Positions 9,081 to 16,789 of a stretch of DNA of 64,000 bases are shown piece by piece (the stretch's first letter is position 1; each line of letters starts with the position of its first letter). The stretch is taken from contig NZ_KB903622.1 of NCBI RefSeq assembly GCF_000379725.1, positions 62,001 through 126,000 on the forward strand, given 5' to 3'. The notes under the pieces are model-generated. The model worked only from the letters and a program-made list of their open reading frames with translations. It made no database searches and was not told the DNA's origin. The DNA is from Cytophaga aurantiaca DSM 3654. GTDB taxonomy: Bacteria > Bacteroidota > Bacteroidia > Cytophagales > Cytophagaceae. A program made the translations under genes and the position numbers.

Positions 9081-9566
9081 TTACTGCATATCGAATTTAA
9101 TCCGTTTTGTACACTGCACCCGAACAGGTTTATCATGCATTTTGCCCGGAGTCCATTTGGGAGATTTAGATACAACATCTATCGCAGCCTGATCGCATGA
9201 TGGCGAAATGCCTCTGCCAGGAATAACATGTATAGATGAAAGGGAACCATCTTTCTCTACAATAAACTGTATGAATACAGTTCCCATAATACCTTTGCTT
9301 TTCGCGTCTTCAGGATAAATTAAATTTTTTCGGACAAATGCATAAAAGGCTGAATCACCACCTCCCGGAAATACAGGCATTACCTCACTATAATATACTA
9401 CACGTAGACTGTCGGGAGTATTGTCTGTACCTCCCATTTCCTCAAGTGTGCCCAATTGGTCTGGTTTTTTTGCAGACGCATCTTGTCCGTCAACCGTTTT
9501 CTCTGTTTGTGCTTGCGATTGAAATAAGATTCCAATTGCAACTATAAGGAGTAGGTAAAAACGCAT
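9081..9566 (-). CDS. Secreted/periplasmic TonB C-terminal domain protein
   Basis: 161 residues. An N-terminal signal peptide (MRFYLLLIVAIGILFQSQAQ) is followed by a polar linker and a TonB C-terminal domain from ~60 on: 'VMPVFPGGGDSAFYAFVRKN', 'YPEDAKSKGIMGTVFIQFIVEKDG' and 'SPKWTPGKMHDKPVRVQ'. This is the short 'energy transducer TonB' form common in Bacteroidetes. Without a membrane anchor it may act as a soluble periplasmic partner rather than a true energy transducer. An inverted-repeat element lies just upstream of the gene, at 9627. Confidence 0.8.
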   Translation of the reverse strand: MRFYLLLIVAIGILFQSQAQTEKTVDGQDASAKKPDQLGTLEEMGGTDNTPDSLRVVYYSEVMPVFPGGGDSAFYAFVRKNLIYPEDAKSKGIMGTVFIQFIVEKDGSLSSIHVIPGRGISPSCDQAAIDVVSKSPKWTPGKMHDKPVRVQCTKRIKFDMQ

Positions 9567-9626
9567 ACTATTTTTTGTGATGGTTGAATAAAGATCGTAT
9601 TTATTTTAGATCAATCATTTCTTTTT

Positions 9627-9753
9627 GTCTGAACTATGATTCATGTGATTAGTATGATAAACATGAAATTGAATATCATAAATGATTCTTATAATAATTT
9701 GCTGCATATTATCATAGCAATCAGTTACATCAGGTGAAATCAGTGGTTCAGAC
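9627..9753. mobile_element. GTCTGAAC inverted-repeat element, copy 1
   Basis: 127 bp bounded by GTCTGAAC and GTTCAGAC. The inner core 'TTATAATAATTT' and 'ACATCAGGTG' is shared with the other copies. The left arm is of the TATGATTC type and the right arm of the CACTGATT type, so this copy looks like a hybrid. It lies 5 bp behind the stop codon of the minus-strand gene at 9759. MITE-like; no transposase for it is visible in this window. Confidence 0.8.
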
Positions 9754-9758
9754 GATTC

Positions 9759-10796
9759 TTACCTTAACACAAACCCAGCATACACTTGTGCGGTGGGAAA
9801 TAGTTGCGGATAGACGGATGATAAAAAGCTATTTTGGCCCTGAAAACTATCGGCACTACCAAAGCGGAATTGAGGACCTGCCCAGCCACCTAAGATCACT
9901 CTTCTGGCAATCAGGAACTGAATTCCAAGCATTCCTTTTACACCGTATCCGGTAGCATGATCGGGGTATACTGACGCATACGGATTGGAAGGATTTACAC
10001 GATCTTTGTTATAAAATATAAATGGAGAAATACCCACAAACAATCCGTCATACGCATGGTTTTTGAATAAAGCCATATAACGGATCAATTGAGGTTGAAA
10101 CAGAACAAAGGTAGAACTGGTTTGATAGCTATAGCTGTCGGCTCCATAGGTCCAGGATCCGGCTTCCATGTATAGACCCAACGATGTCTTGCGCTGAATG
10201 AGAAATTCATAAGACGCGCCTATTCGTGGGTACTGCGTGAAAGGCACTCCCAGATTTATTTTAAAACAATGTTTAGGTCTGTTTGCTGGTATGTCATAAT
10301 AAATGTTCCGGATAAGCATCTGCAATGTTTTATGACGTACAGAAGAATAAATTTTCAGTGGTTTGTAATCCGACTCGCTGGAAGAAGCCTTCGTGAAGTT
10401 GTATATATATGTTTGGTATGTGGAAGAAGAGTAGGAGTATCCGGTATTGCCAAATCCGCCATTGCTGTAACCATAGGTGGGACTTGATGTCGTCATCCTT
10501 CTTGATACTTGTTCTTTACGCAGTGCATAACCATTATTTAAACTATCCATACTCAAGGCTTCCAGGCTGTCTTCCGAAATGAATACATAGTTGTACGGAT
10601 AATACCTTTTGAAGATCTTCTTCGCTTTTTCATAATTATAGGGAAGTTTATCATTTTCTGAGACCGGGAAATACAGCGTGCGTTTAGCTAGATCTGCAGG
10701 TATACAGCTATCCTTTGCAAACCGCCATAATTTTTGAGCAAAAGAAGAAGTAGAACAACAAAGAAGAAACGAAAGAATCAGAATTCGAATGTACAT
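9759..10796 (-). CDS. Putative outer-membrane beta-barrel protein
   Basis: The ATG at 10796 is preferred because it opens a clean signal peptide (MYIRILILSFLLCCSTSSFAQ); the frame extends 21 codons further upstream without one. 345 residues. The N-terminal ~130 residues are Tyr/Ser-rich with a 'YGYSNGGFGNTGYSYSSS' stretch. From ~170 there are alternating aromatic strands typical of a small beta-barrel (INLGVPFTQYPRIGASYEF, GLFVGISPFIFYN), and the protein ends 'AQVYAGFVLR'. No named family recognised. An inverted-repeat element follows 5 bp after its stop. Confidence 0.65.
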   Translation of the reverse strand: MYIRILILSFLLCCSTSSFAQKLWRFAKDSCIPADLAKRTLYFPVSENDKLPYNYEKAKKIFKRYYPYNYVFISEDSLEALSMDSLNNGYALRKEQVSRRMTTSSPTYGYSNGGFGNTGYSYSSSTYQTYIYNFTKASSSESDYKPLKIYSSVRHKTLQMLIRNIYYDIPANRPKHCFKINLGVPFTQYPRIGASYEFLIQRKTSLGLYMEAGSWTYGADSYSYQTSSTFVLFQPQLIRYMALFKNHAYDGLFVGISPFIFYNKDRVNPSNPYASVYPDHATGYGVKGMLGIQFLIARRVILGGWAGPQFRFGSADSFQGQNSFLSSVYPQLFPTAQVYAGFVLR

Positions 10797-10899
10797 TGAA
10801 GTAGGAGTAAAATATGTAGTGCAAAGATAAAGAAAAGTGTGAGCTGGGGAAATCGCCAATCTTAGGTAAAAATATAAATTTTTATTTTTATTTCCTTTT

Positions 10900-11027
10900 G
10901 TCTGAACAGCTCATGAAGCTGATTTATATGATGAACATGAAATAGAATATCTGAAGTGACTCTTATACTAATTTACTGCATGTTGTCATCTCAATCATTT
11001 ACATCAGGCAGAATCAGCGGTTCAGAT
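10900..11027. mobile_element. GTCTGAAC inverted-repeat element, copy 2
   Basis: 128 bp bounded by GTCTGAAC and GTTCAGAT (one terminal change). It shares the core ATATCTGAAGTGACTCTTAT and the AATCATTTACATCAGG word with the other copies. Its right end touches the stop codon (11028-11030) of the minus-strand 81-aa gene, with no base in between. Confidence 0.8.
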
Positions 11028-11273
11028 TTATTTTTTCAAATAGATTCCCCAAACGCAATTAGAAAATTCGCCTGCCGCAAATGTAACTGCTGTTTGTTCA
11101 TTCGTTATTTCATAAACCGTAAAGATAAAATCCTGTCCGTATAACGGATCTTTGATTTGTATTGTCTCTCCTGTATTCTTCCAGTTGCTGTCCCAGATAT
11201 TCAGACCGCCGACTTCAAACCGTTCGCCGTCTGTGATTGTGCGAGCGTGTTGCCAGTTGTTGTTATCGGTCAT
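11028..11273 (-). CDS. Hypothetical protein (81 aa)
   Basis: Begins MTDNNNWQHARTITDGERFE and ends CVWGIYLKK. Soluble, Trp-rich and without a signal peptide. The residues 'DPLYGQDFIFTVYEITNEQTAVTFAAGEFSN' suggest a small beta-rich domain. No family recognised. The stop codon directly abuts a GTCTGAAC element, so the natural C-terminus may have been redefined by the insertion. Confidence 0.5.
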   Translation of the reverse strand: MTDNNNWQHARTITDGERFEVGGLNIWDSNWKNTGETIQIKDPLYGQDFIFTVYEITNEQTAVTFAAGEFSNCVWGIYLKK

Positions 11274-11329
11274 ATTATATAGGTGTGCCAGGAGGATAAG
11301 AACATAGATTAAAATGAATAGACGTATGA

Positions 11330-11809
11330 CTACTCAATTAAATTGTGTAAACGGATAGGCGGGTAGTCCGACCTTGTTGCATTGTTATATTGACTAATAA
11401 CTTCAATCGCTTTAATAGATTCAATTTTAGGCGCAGCGTTAATAGAAAGAATCTCATGTTCTTCTAATGTGTTGAACGTATTTTCTATGAAACTAAAATA
11501 CGGATGATCTGTTCTGCTGTCGATGGAATAATGATGGAAGTCGATCTGTATCGGATTGCTGTTGATTTGATACTTATATCCATATCGGGTGATTTTATCT
11601 TCCGCACCGCATTTGTCAAGATGTGAAGGGCTAAGATAATCCATGGTGTATTCAATGAAATCATACGCTTCACTTATTGCAATAATGAGTTTGGAATTGC
11701 ATTTATGAACGTTGCCATTTTCTGTATAAAGCAAAAGTCTCAAATGGATAACTCTGCCATCGTCTTTTGTTTTAAAGTGGTAGCTTAAGCAATAATAAGA
11801 TTTTAACAT
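11330..11809 (-). CDS. Hypothetical protein (159 aa)
   Basis: Begins MLKSYYCLSYHFKTKDDGR and ends PPIRLHNLIE. No signal peptide or membrane segment is seen. It is rich in Tyr, His and Ile and has a 'YSIDSRTDHPYFSFIENTFNTL' middle. No family recognised. It stands alone between repeat-rich spacers and is on the same strand as the 81-aa gene downstream (56-bp gap). Confidence 0.5.
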   Translation of the reverse strand: MLKSYYCLSYHFKTKDDGRVIHLRLLLYTENGNVHKCNSKLIIAISEAYDFIEYTMDYLSPSHLDKCGAEDKITRYGYKYQINSNPIQIDFHHYSIDSRTDHPYFSFIENTFNTLEEHEILSINAAPKIESIKAIEVISQYNNATRSDYPPIRLHNLIE

Positions 11810-11981
11810 CGGTTTAGATATTGATGTTTTGGGGTATCGCTGAGACCTTGGGAAGTTCAGCGTATTGGAGTTAATTATTTATACCTGCAATATTCGATTT
11901 TTTTAGTATAAATACTATAGTAACGGGTCCTGTTTTTTTTGATTTGTTCTCTTAAAGGTGTTCAAAGTGGGTTTTCTCATG

Positions 11982-12401
11982 CTTGTTGGAGTTTTCAAAG
12001 CAGCGGATATCGTTTCTTTGCGCCCCCAATACGGACGAATAGCGGGACGGTGAAAAGGCCTTTTCTCACGGTATTGCTGAAAACAGATCTAACTTGGTAT
12101 CGGTGTGGTCGGATGTGATAAATCACGGCAAACGAAAGACTTTTTATTGATCAGAAAACACATTACCTAACAATATACACGCATGGAGCTCCGTCCAGGA
12201 GAAACGTTTGTTTGTTATTTCTTGGCGTTACATTCCTTTTGTCTGAACCACTGATTAAGCTGATTGGACTGATAAGAAATGATAATTGAAGATCTGAAAT
12301 GTTTATGATAATAATTTACGGCTTGTTATCATATTAATCATTTACATCAGGTGAATCAGCGGTTCAGACAATTTTCGATTGATCTTGGGAACTCCAACAA
12401 G
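11982..12401. repeat. Gene-free stretch with long-distance inverted repeat, inner repeats and element copy 3
   Basis: The 864 bases between 11810 and 12673 hold no convincing complete gene. CTTGTTGGAGTT at 11982-11993 is the perfect inverse of AACTCCAACAAG at 12390-12401. Between them are a GTGAAAAGGCCTTTTCTCAC palindrome near 12050, a GGAGCTCCGTCCAGGAG word at ~12185 (also present in the 277-bp tandem repeat) and inverted-repeat element copy 3. The outer arms resemble the 15855/15908 inverted repeat, so this may be an older element into which copy 3 was nested. Confidence 0.6.
12241..12369. mobile_element. GTCTGAAC inverted-repeat element, copy 3
   Basis: 129 bp bounded by GTCTGAACCACTGATTAAG on the left and GAATCAGCGGTTCAGAC on the right; both arms are of the CACTGATT type. 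Flanking T and A extend the inverted repeat by one base. It sits within the gene-free stretch before the cryptochrome gene. Confidence 0.85.
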
Positions 12402-12504
12402 GGTGGAGAATGCCTCCCTGTTTTGCAAAACATAATTTTATGTCCTGTACGATAAACAAACAGCCATATCAATTGTTTATAAAATAGTGTGAAGAAAGAA
12501 CAGA

Positions 12505-12656
12505 ATGAAAGCAGAAGCAAAAGCACATTACACATTACCTGATGTATTGGCTTTGGAAAAGAGATAAAAAGTCAATCGTATTTTCGAAGAAACCTAACTT
12601 TAGGCGCAAAACCTTTTGAAGAACTTAAAGATATTCCATTGGATTATAAAATCTAA
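12505..12656 (+). pseudogene. Possible small gene remnant upstream of the cryptochrome
   Basis: An ATG at 12505 opens 'MKAEAKAHYTLPDVLALEKR' then stops. A different frame continues 'QSYFRRNLTLGAKPFEELKDI' and ends 'PLDYKI' with a TAA at 12654-12656. The two halves look like one coding region broken by an indel, but I cannot name a family, and the reading may be chance. Confidence 0.25.
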
Positions 12657-12673
12657 TTTCTCTCGTTGTATAT

Positions 12674-13972
12674 ATGTCAAAAAAAATATCCATTGTATGG
12701 TTTAAAACAGATCTCCGTTTAACGGATAACGAAACGCTCTTGCGTGCTATAGCCGAAAGCGATGAGATCATTCCTGTCTATTGTTTTGATCCGGATCATT
12801 TTAATAAAACGGAATTTGGATTTCAAAAGACTGGAAATTTCAGAGCACAGTTTCTGTTGGAGTCTGTAATAGCACTTGATCAGGCGCTGCGTAAAAAAGG
12901 ATCGGGACTGCTGGTCTTAAGAGGAAGGCCGGAAAAAGAACTGCTCAATGTAATTAAAGAATACAACGTCAAAAAAGTTTATGCAAAAAAAGAAGTTGCT
13001 TATGAAGAGATCCAAAAGGAAACAGATGTTGAACGGGAAATATGGAAACTGAATTGTATCTATACAAAATGCAGTACAAGTACATTGTATCATGCGGAAG
13101 ATCTTCCGTTTTCTATAAAAGACATTCCGGATACATTTACAATTTTTAAAAAGAAAACAGAAAAAGAAACACCGATACGAAAAGCATTTGATGCTCCGGA
13201 AAAAATTGTATCTCCTAACATACCTAAGGCGAAATTCCCTTCCATGAAAGAATTAGGTCTTCAACAGATCACGATCGATAGTAGGAGAGCTATGGCATTT
13301 AAAGGAGGAGAGGAGGAAGCATGCAAGCGTCTGCATACTTATTTTTACGAAACAAGAGCTATTGATACGTATAAACAAACACGAAACGGATTGATTGGTG
13401 CAGACTATTCTACAAAATTTTCACCCTGGCTTGCTCTTGGTTGTATTTCGCCGCGCTCTGTTTATAAAGAATTGAAGGAATATGAAAATGCATATTCTGC
13501 TAATGAATCCACCAGTTGGCTTGTGTTTGAATTATTCTGGAGAGATTATTTCAGATTTATGATGAAAAAATATCACAACCGGTTTTTTATGCAGACAGGG
13601 ATTAAAAATAATTCCAACTACATCAATAAACACAATCCGGATTTATTTTATGCCTGGATTAACGGGACTTGCGGCGTAGATCTTGTAGATGCCAATATGA
13701 TTGAATTAAAACGAACCGGTTTTATGAGCAATCGCGGTCGACAAATTGTTGCAAGCTATTTATGCAACGATCTGAAATTGGATTGGCGCTATGGTGCTGC
13801 CTATTTTGAACAGCAGCTGATCGATTATGATGTATGCAGCAATTGGGGGAACTGGGCATATCTCGCGGGCGTTGGCAATGATCCCAGACCAGACCGTTAT
13901 TTCAATATAGAAAAGCAAGCGAAGGAGTATGATTCCAAAAGTGCCTATAGAAATTTATGGCTGCATGAGTAA
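12674..13972 (+). CDS. DASH-family cryptochrome / deoxyribodipyrimidine photolyase
   Basis: 432 residues, full length for a bacterial cry-DASH. Residues ~5-170 are the photolyase alpha/beta antenna-binding domain (ISIVWFKTDLRLTDNETLLRA, VYCFDPDHF). Residues ~210-425 are the FAD-binding domain: 'YKQTRNGLIGADYSTKFSPWLALGCIS' and 'WLVFELFWRDYFRFMMKKY' are DASH hallmarks, followed by 'GFMSNRGRQIVASYLCNDL' and 'WGNWAYLAGVGNDPR'. The family repairs cyclobutane pyrimidine dimers with blue light, mainly in single-stranded DNA, or serves as photoreceptor. It is not in an operon; downstream is inverted-repeat element copy 4 between convergent genes. Confidence 0.92.
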   Translation: MSKKISIVWFKTDLRLTDNETLLRAIAESDEIIPVYCFDPDHFNKTEFGFQKTGNFRAQFLLESVIALDQALRKKGSGLLVLRGRPEKELLNVIKEYNVKKVYAKKEVAYEEIQKETDVEREIWKLNCIYTKCSTSTLYHAEDLPFSIKDIPDTFTIFKKKTEKETPIRKAFDAPEKIVSPNIPKAKFPSMKELGLQQITIDSRRAMAFKGGEEEACKRLHTYFYETRAIDTYKQTRNGLIGADYSTKFSPWLALGCISPRSVYKELKEYENAYSANESTSWLVFELFWRDYFRFMMKKYHNRFFMQTGIKNNSNYINKHNPDLFYAWINGTCGVDLVDANMIELKRTGFMSNRGRQIVASYLCNDLKLDWRYGAAYFEQQLIDYDVCSNWGNWAYLAGVGNDPRPDRYFNIEKQAKEYDSKSAYRNLWLHE

Positions 13973-14013
13973 ATGTTCTTTACCGGAAGCGGATTGATGG
14001 GCGAAGTCCCAAT

Positions 14014-14141
14014 GTCTGAACCACCGATTAAGCTGATTGATAGGATGAGAATGATCTTGAATATCTGAAATGATTCTTATAATAATTTACTGCTTGTTAT
14101 CATATCAATCATTTACATCAGGTGGAATCAGCGGTTCAGAC
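14014..14141. mobile_element. GTCTGAAC inverted-repeat element, copy 4
   Basis: 128 bp between the stop of the cryptochrome gene (13972) and the stop of the convergent DUF1801 gene (14156). The left arm GTCTGAACCACCGATT pairs with the right arm AATCAGCGGTTCAGAC; an inner stem TGATTGATAxGAT continues after a bulge. The position suggests it could also act as a bidirectional terminator. Confidence 0.85.
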
Positions 14142-14155
14142 AATTGCCTGGTTGG

Positions 14156-14770
14156 TTATTTTTTTGATTGCCAGAATCTATCTTTTCCTTCTGCGATCCA
14201 TTCCAACGATTGTTCAATTCTTTTTTGTCTGGTTGCATCTGTTTTTGCTTCGGCAAGCCAAACGATATAGCTTTTGCGAAACGATGGCGATTTGCTTTCA
14301 AATATCGCAAGTGCCTTTTTGTCTTTTTTTAGCGCGTCAGTAAATTCTTTAGGAGCAACAGCTTCTACGGTAGATTTCTCTTTAACCGGTTTTGGTTTTG
14401 CAGTTCCGCTTGCATTTAATTCCATTGCTTCTTTAATATAAGCAACCAGAATTTTCTTAGCAGGCAATTCAGATACATCCTTGATCTTGTCCATAAAGCC
14501 AAATTTCTTTCCTGCAAGCACACTTTCCTGAATGGCTTTATCTTTCATTAGTTCGGCTTTATATAAATTAAAGGAACAATGCTGTTTGAAGCCCGCCATC
14601 ATAACTAAATGGTCGCCTTTGTATGAATAATGAGGTATTCCCCATTTTATATTTTCTTCCACATCCGGACAGGTACTATGTATAATTTCTCTCAAATGTG
14701 TAAGGATAGGTTTCGCAAAGTCAGCCATTTTTGCGATGTACTCATCTACTTCTGTATTGTGATTTACCAT
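14156..14770 (-). CDS. DUF1801 / YdeI-like (OmdA) protein
   Basis: 204 residues, cytoplasmic. The N-terminal ~115 residues form a DUF1801 domain (EVDEYIAKMADFAKPILTHL, 'IKWGIPHYSYKGDHLVMMAGFK'), followed by a Lys/Pro-rich linker. The C-terminal ~60 residues match the YdeI/OmdA 'bacteriocin-protection' module ('FTDALKKDKKALAIFESKSPSFRKSYIVWL' is its core; shown here in part: SPSFRKSYIVWLAEAKT). The biochemical role of either domain is not well established. It is convergent with the cryptochrome gene. Confidence 0.85.
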   Translation of the reverse strand: MVNHNTEVDEYIAKMADFAKPILTHLREIIHSTCPDVEENIKWGIPHYSYKGDHLVMMAGFKQHCSFNLYKAELMKDKAIQESVLAGKKFGFMDKIKDVSELPAKKILVAYIKEAMELNASGTAKPKPVKEKSTVEAVAPKEFTDALKKDKKALAIFESKSPSFRKSYIVWLAEAKTDATRQKRIEQSLEWIAEGKDRFWQSKK

Positions 14771-15110
14771 ATCAATAAGAATAATTTATGTTACAATTTA
14801 TAACGTTAAATTTTTTGAATGTTTAAGTTAAGAAAAATTGTGATTTTTTAGCATCATACTACACAGATTATCTACTGCGGCAGAGGCTGAAAAATCACAA
14901 CCAAGGCGAGATGAGACGTGGTTATGGTTGTGCGGTAGATATGCATGCCAGATGTTATTCTAAACGATAACTGCCCACCAGAAAGTCATTACCCCAGCGG
15001 GGTAACATATCTGTAGAAACTACATCACCTGACAATATATACGCACGGAGCTCCGTCCAGGAGCGACGTGTTTTATTTGTTGAATGAGATGATCAATTAC
15101 ATTCTCTTTT

Positions 15111-15235
15111 GTCTGAACTATGATTCATGTGATTAATATGATGAACATGAAGTTGAATATCTGAAATGACTCTTATAATAATTTACTGCATGTTATCATA
15201 TCAATCATTTTAATCATAAGAATCATAGTTCAGAC
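15111..15235. mobile_element. GTCTGAAC inverted-repeat element, copy 5
   Basis: 125 bp inside tandem unit 1. Left GTCTGAACTATGATTCATG, right AAGAATCATAGTTCAGAC: both arms are of the TATGATTC type and pair with each other. Confidence 0.85.
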
Positions 15236-15387
15236 AAATTCCGATAACTGCCAACCAGAAAGTAATTACCCCAGCGGGGTAACATATCTGTAGAAGATAC
15301 ATCACCTGATAATGTTTACGCACGGAGCTCCGTCCAGGAGCGACGTGTTTTATTTGTTGAATGAGATGATCAATTACATTCTCTTTT

Positions 15388-15512
15388 GTCTGAACTATGA
15401 TTCATGTGATTAATATGATGAACATGAAGTTGAATATCTGAAATGACTCTTATAATAATTTACTGCATGTTATCATATCAATCATTTTAATCATAAGAAT
15501 CATAGTTCAGAC
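15388..15512. mobile_element. GTCTGAAC inverted-repeat element, copy 6
   Basis: 125 bp inside tandem unit 2 and, as far as I can read, identical to copy 5, which fits recent duplication of the whole 277-bp unit rather than two insertions. Confidence 0.85.
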
Positions 15513-15652
15513 AAATTCCGATAACTGCCCACCAGAAAGTCATTACCCCAGCGGGGTAACATATCTGTAGAAACTACATCACCTGACAACATACACGCAC
15601 GGAGCTCCGCCCAGGAGCGACGTTTTTGCAATACTTCATTACATTCTCTTTT

Positions 15653-15775
15653 GTCTGAACCACTGATTAAGTTGATTCATTTGATAAAAAATGATGTGGA
15701 AGATCTGAAATGCTTATTATAATAATTCACTCTATCAGATTAATCATTTGAATCAGGTGAATCAGCGGTTCAGAC
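15653..15775. mobile_element. GTCTGAAC inverted-repeat element, copy 7
   Basis: 123 bp at the end of the third repeat unit. Both arms are of the CACTGATT type (GTCTGAACCACTGATTAAG and GAATCAGCGGTTCAGAC), unlike copies 5 and 6, although the block before it is homologous. Confidence 0.85.
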
Positions 15776-15854
15776 AATTGACTGCTTGTTGGCCGCTGGC
15801 GCAACAAGCCCTGTGCCGCTTTTGGGCGGGAGGGTTGAGTCGCGACATTCAATG

Positions 15855-15927
15855 CTTGTCGGAGACCCAAGACGATTATTATTTGTATACTATTTGTATT
15901 TTAGTTTGTCTTGGGAACTCCGACAAG
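15855..15927. repeat. 20-bp inverted repeat with 34-nt loop
   Basis: CTTGTCGGAG-CCAAGAC at 15855-15873 pairs with GTCTTGGG-CTCCGACAAG at 15908-15927. A similar half (CTTGGGAACTCCAACAAG) lies at 12384-12401. Just before it, CTTGTTG/CAACAAG (15785-15808) forms a smaller hairpin. The rest of the spacer to 16044 shows nothing else. Confidence 0.65.
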
Positions 15928-16044
15928 GGCGGAAAAGTAGTCAAACATAACTCCATGAAATCTTCTGAAGACATTGTTTATGAACCAATGTTAGGGCAAT
16001 GTGGATGTAAATAATTTGTAATGTGACTGCCAACATAAGTAAAT

Positions 16045-16734
16045 CTAATTTTTTGAACTGCTAATCAATACAATTGTCCATAATATAAATTGAATTATAA
16101 AATCTATAGTATAATTTATCCAAGGTTTATTGAAAATAATAGGAATGAAATTTAATATCCAAGCGAAAAAAATTGAAAACCCAAATAATATTCCACATAC
16201 TAATATTGCAGACACTAATAGTATACCAAATTTGTGCTTAGATTTCTGAAAGATTAAAAATGGAACAGCAGCAAATCCCATAATTAAGAAAAGATTGCTA
16301 GATATATAATGCCATGTATAACTTTTAGCTATTATCGGAGTCGCAATAATTTCTTCCTTTTTAATTTTTACTTCTGGTTTGGTTTTAATTTCTATAGAAG
16401 TATTTTTTTCTGTATTCATAAATGAAAATTTTTCAGGAAATGAATCACACATGGATGATAAGTAATCCAATTTGGTTCGATGACTCAATGTATAATCTCT
16501 TTCTTTCAAAAGGTGATCCTTTTGATTGTCTGTTAAGGTAGAATCAGATAGAAGAAAAGTTATTTTCTCAAGATGTTCTAGTTTTGTTGAGGTTCTATAG
16601 GAATTTATGAAGTCAAAAGTGTCATTTGCAATCCAAAGAGAAAAGCATATAAGAATAAAAGTGAACATCTTTGTCGTCCATTTAACAGCCTTGTCAGTAA
16701 AAATTTTTGTTACGTGGGAAATAGCATCAAACAT
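16045..16734 (-). CDS. Hypothetical four-helix membrane protein
   Basis: 229 residues. Predicted membrane segments lie at ~22-42 (MFTFILICFSLWIANDTF), ~140-160 (NLFLIMGFAAVPFLIF), ~170-195 (ILLVSAILVCGILFGFSIFF) and ~205-226. A polar Lys/Glu-rich loop of ~95 residues separates the first two helices and contains 'KTKPEVKIKKEEI'. No family recognised. It lies 55 bp downstream of the DUF2971 gene on the same strand, and the two may form an accessory operon. Confidence 0.65.
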   Translation of the reverse strand: MFDAISHVTKIFTDKAVKWTTKMFTFILICFSLWIANDTFDFINSYRTSTKLEHLEKITFLLSDSTLTDNQKDHLLKERDYTLSHRTKLDYLSSMCDSFPEKFSFMNTEKNTSIEIKTKPEVKIKKEEIIATPIIAKSYTWHYISSNLFLIMGFAAVPFLIFQKSKHKFGILLVSAILVCGILFGFSIFFAWILNFIPIIFNKPWINYTIDFIIQFILWTIVLISSSKN

Positions 16735-16789
16735 ATTTAACTTAGTTAAAATAAATTTAATAATGGTGTTTTATATTATTATAATAAAA

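Larger units (their letters stand above)
14966..15650. repeat. 277-bp tandem duplication in a gene-free stretch
   Basis: No convincing gene lies between 14771 and 16044. The word GATAACTGCC starts units at 14966, 15243 and 15520, exactly 277 bp apart both times. Each unit begins with a ~145-bp block containing the hairpin TTACCCC-AGC-GGGGTAA (14989-15005 in unit 1), ATATCTGTAGAA and the 12-bp palindrome ACGGAGCTCCGT (15045-15056), followed by a GTCTGAAC element. Units 1 and 2 are nearly identical; unit 3 is more diverged and ends in a CACTGATT-type element. Before the array, 14874-14945 holds an imperfect stem (CACAACCA/TGGTTGTG). Confidence 0.9.

Noticed and set aside
14966-15650. CRISPR array
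   Set aside because: The repeat unit is 277 bp with near-identical content throughout; there are no short direct repeats with unique spacers and no cas genes.
15748-16014. An 88-codon open frame on the plus strand
   Set aside because: It starts inside inverted-repeat element copy 7 and runs through hairpin-rich repeat DNA; the translation shows no domain and cannot be a normal gene start.
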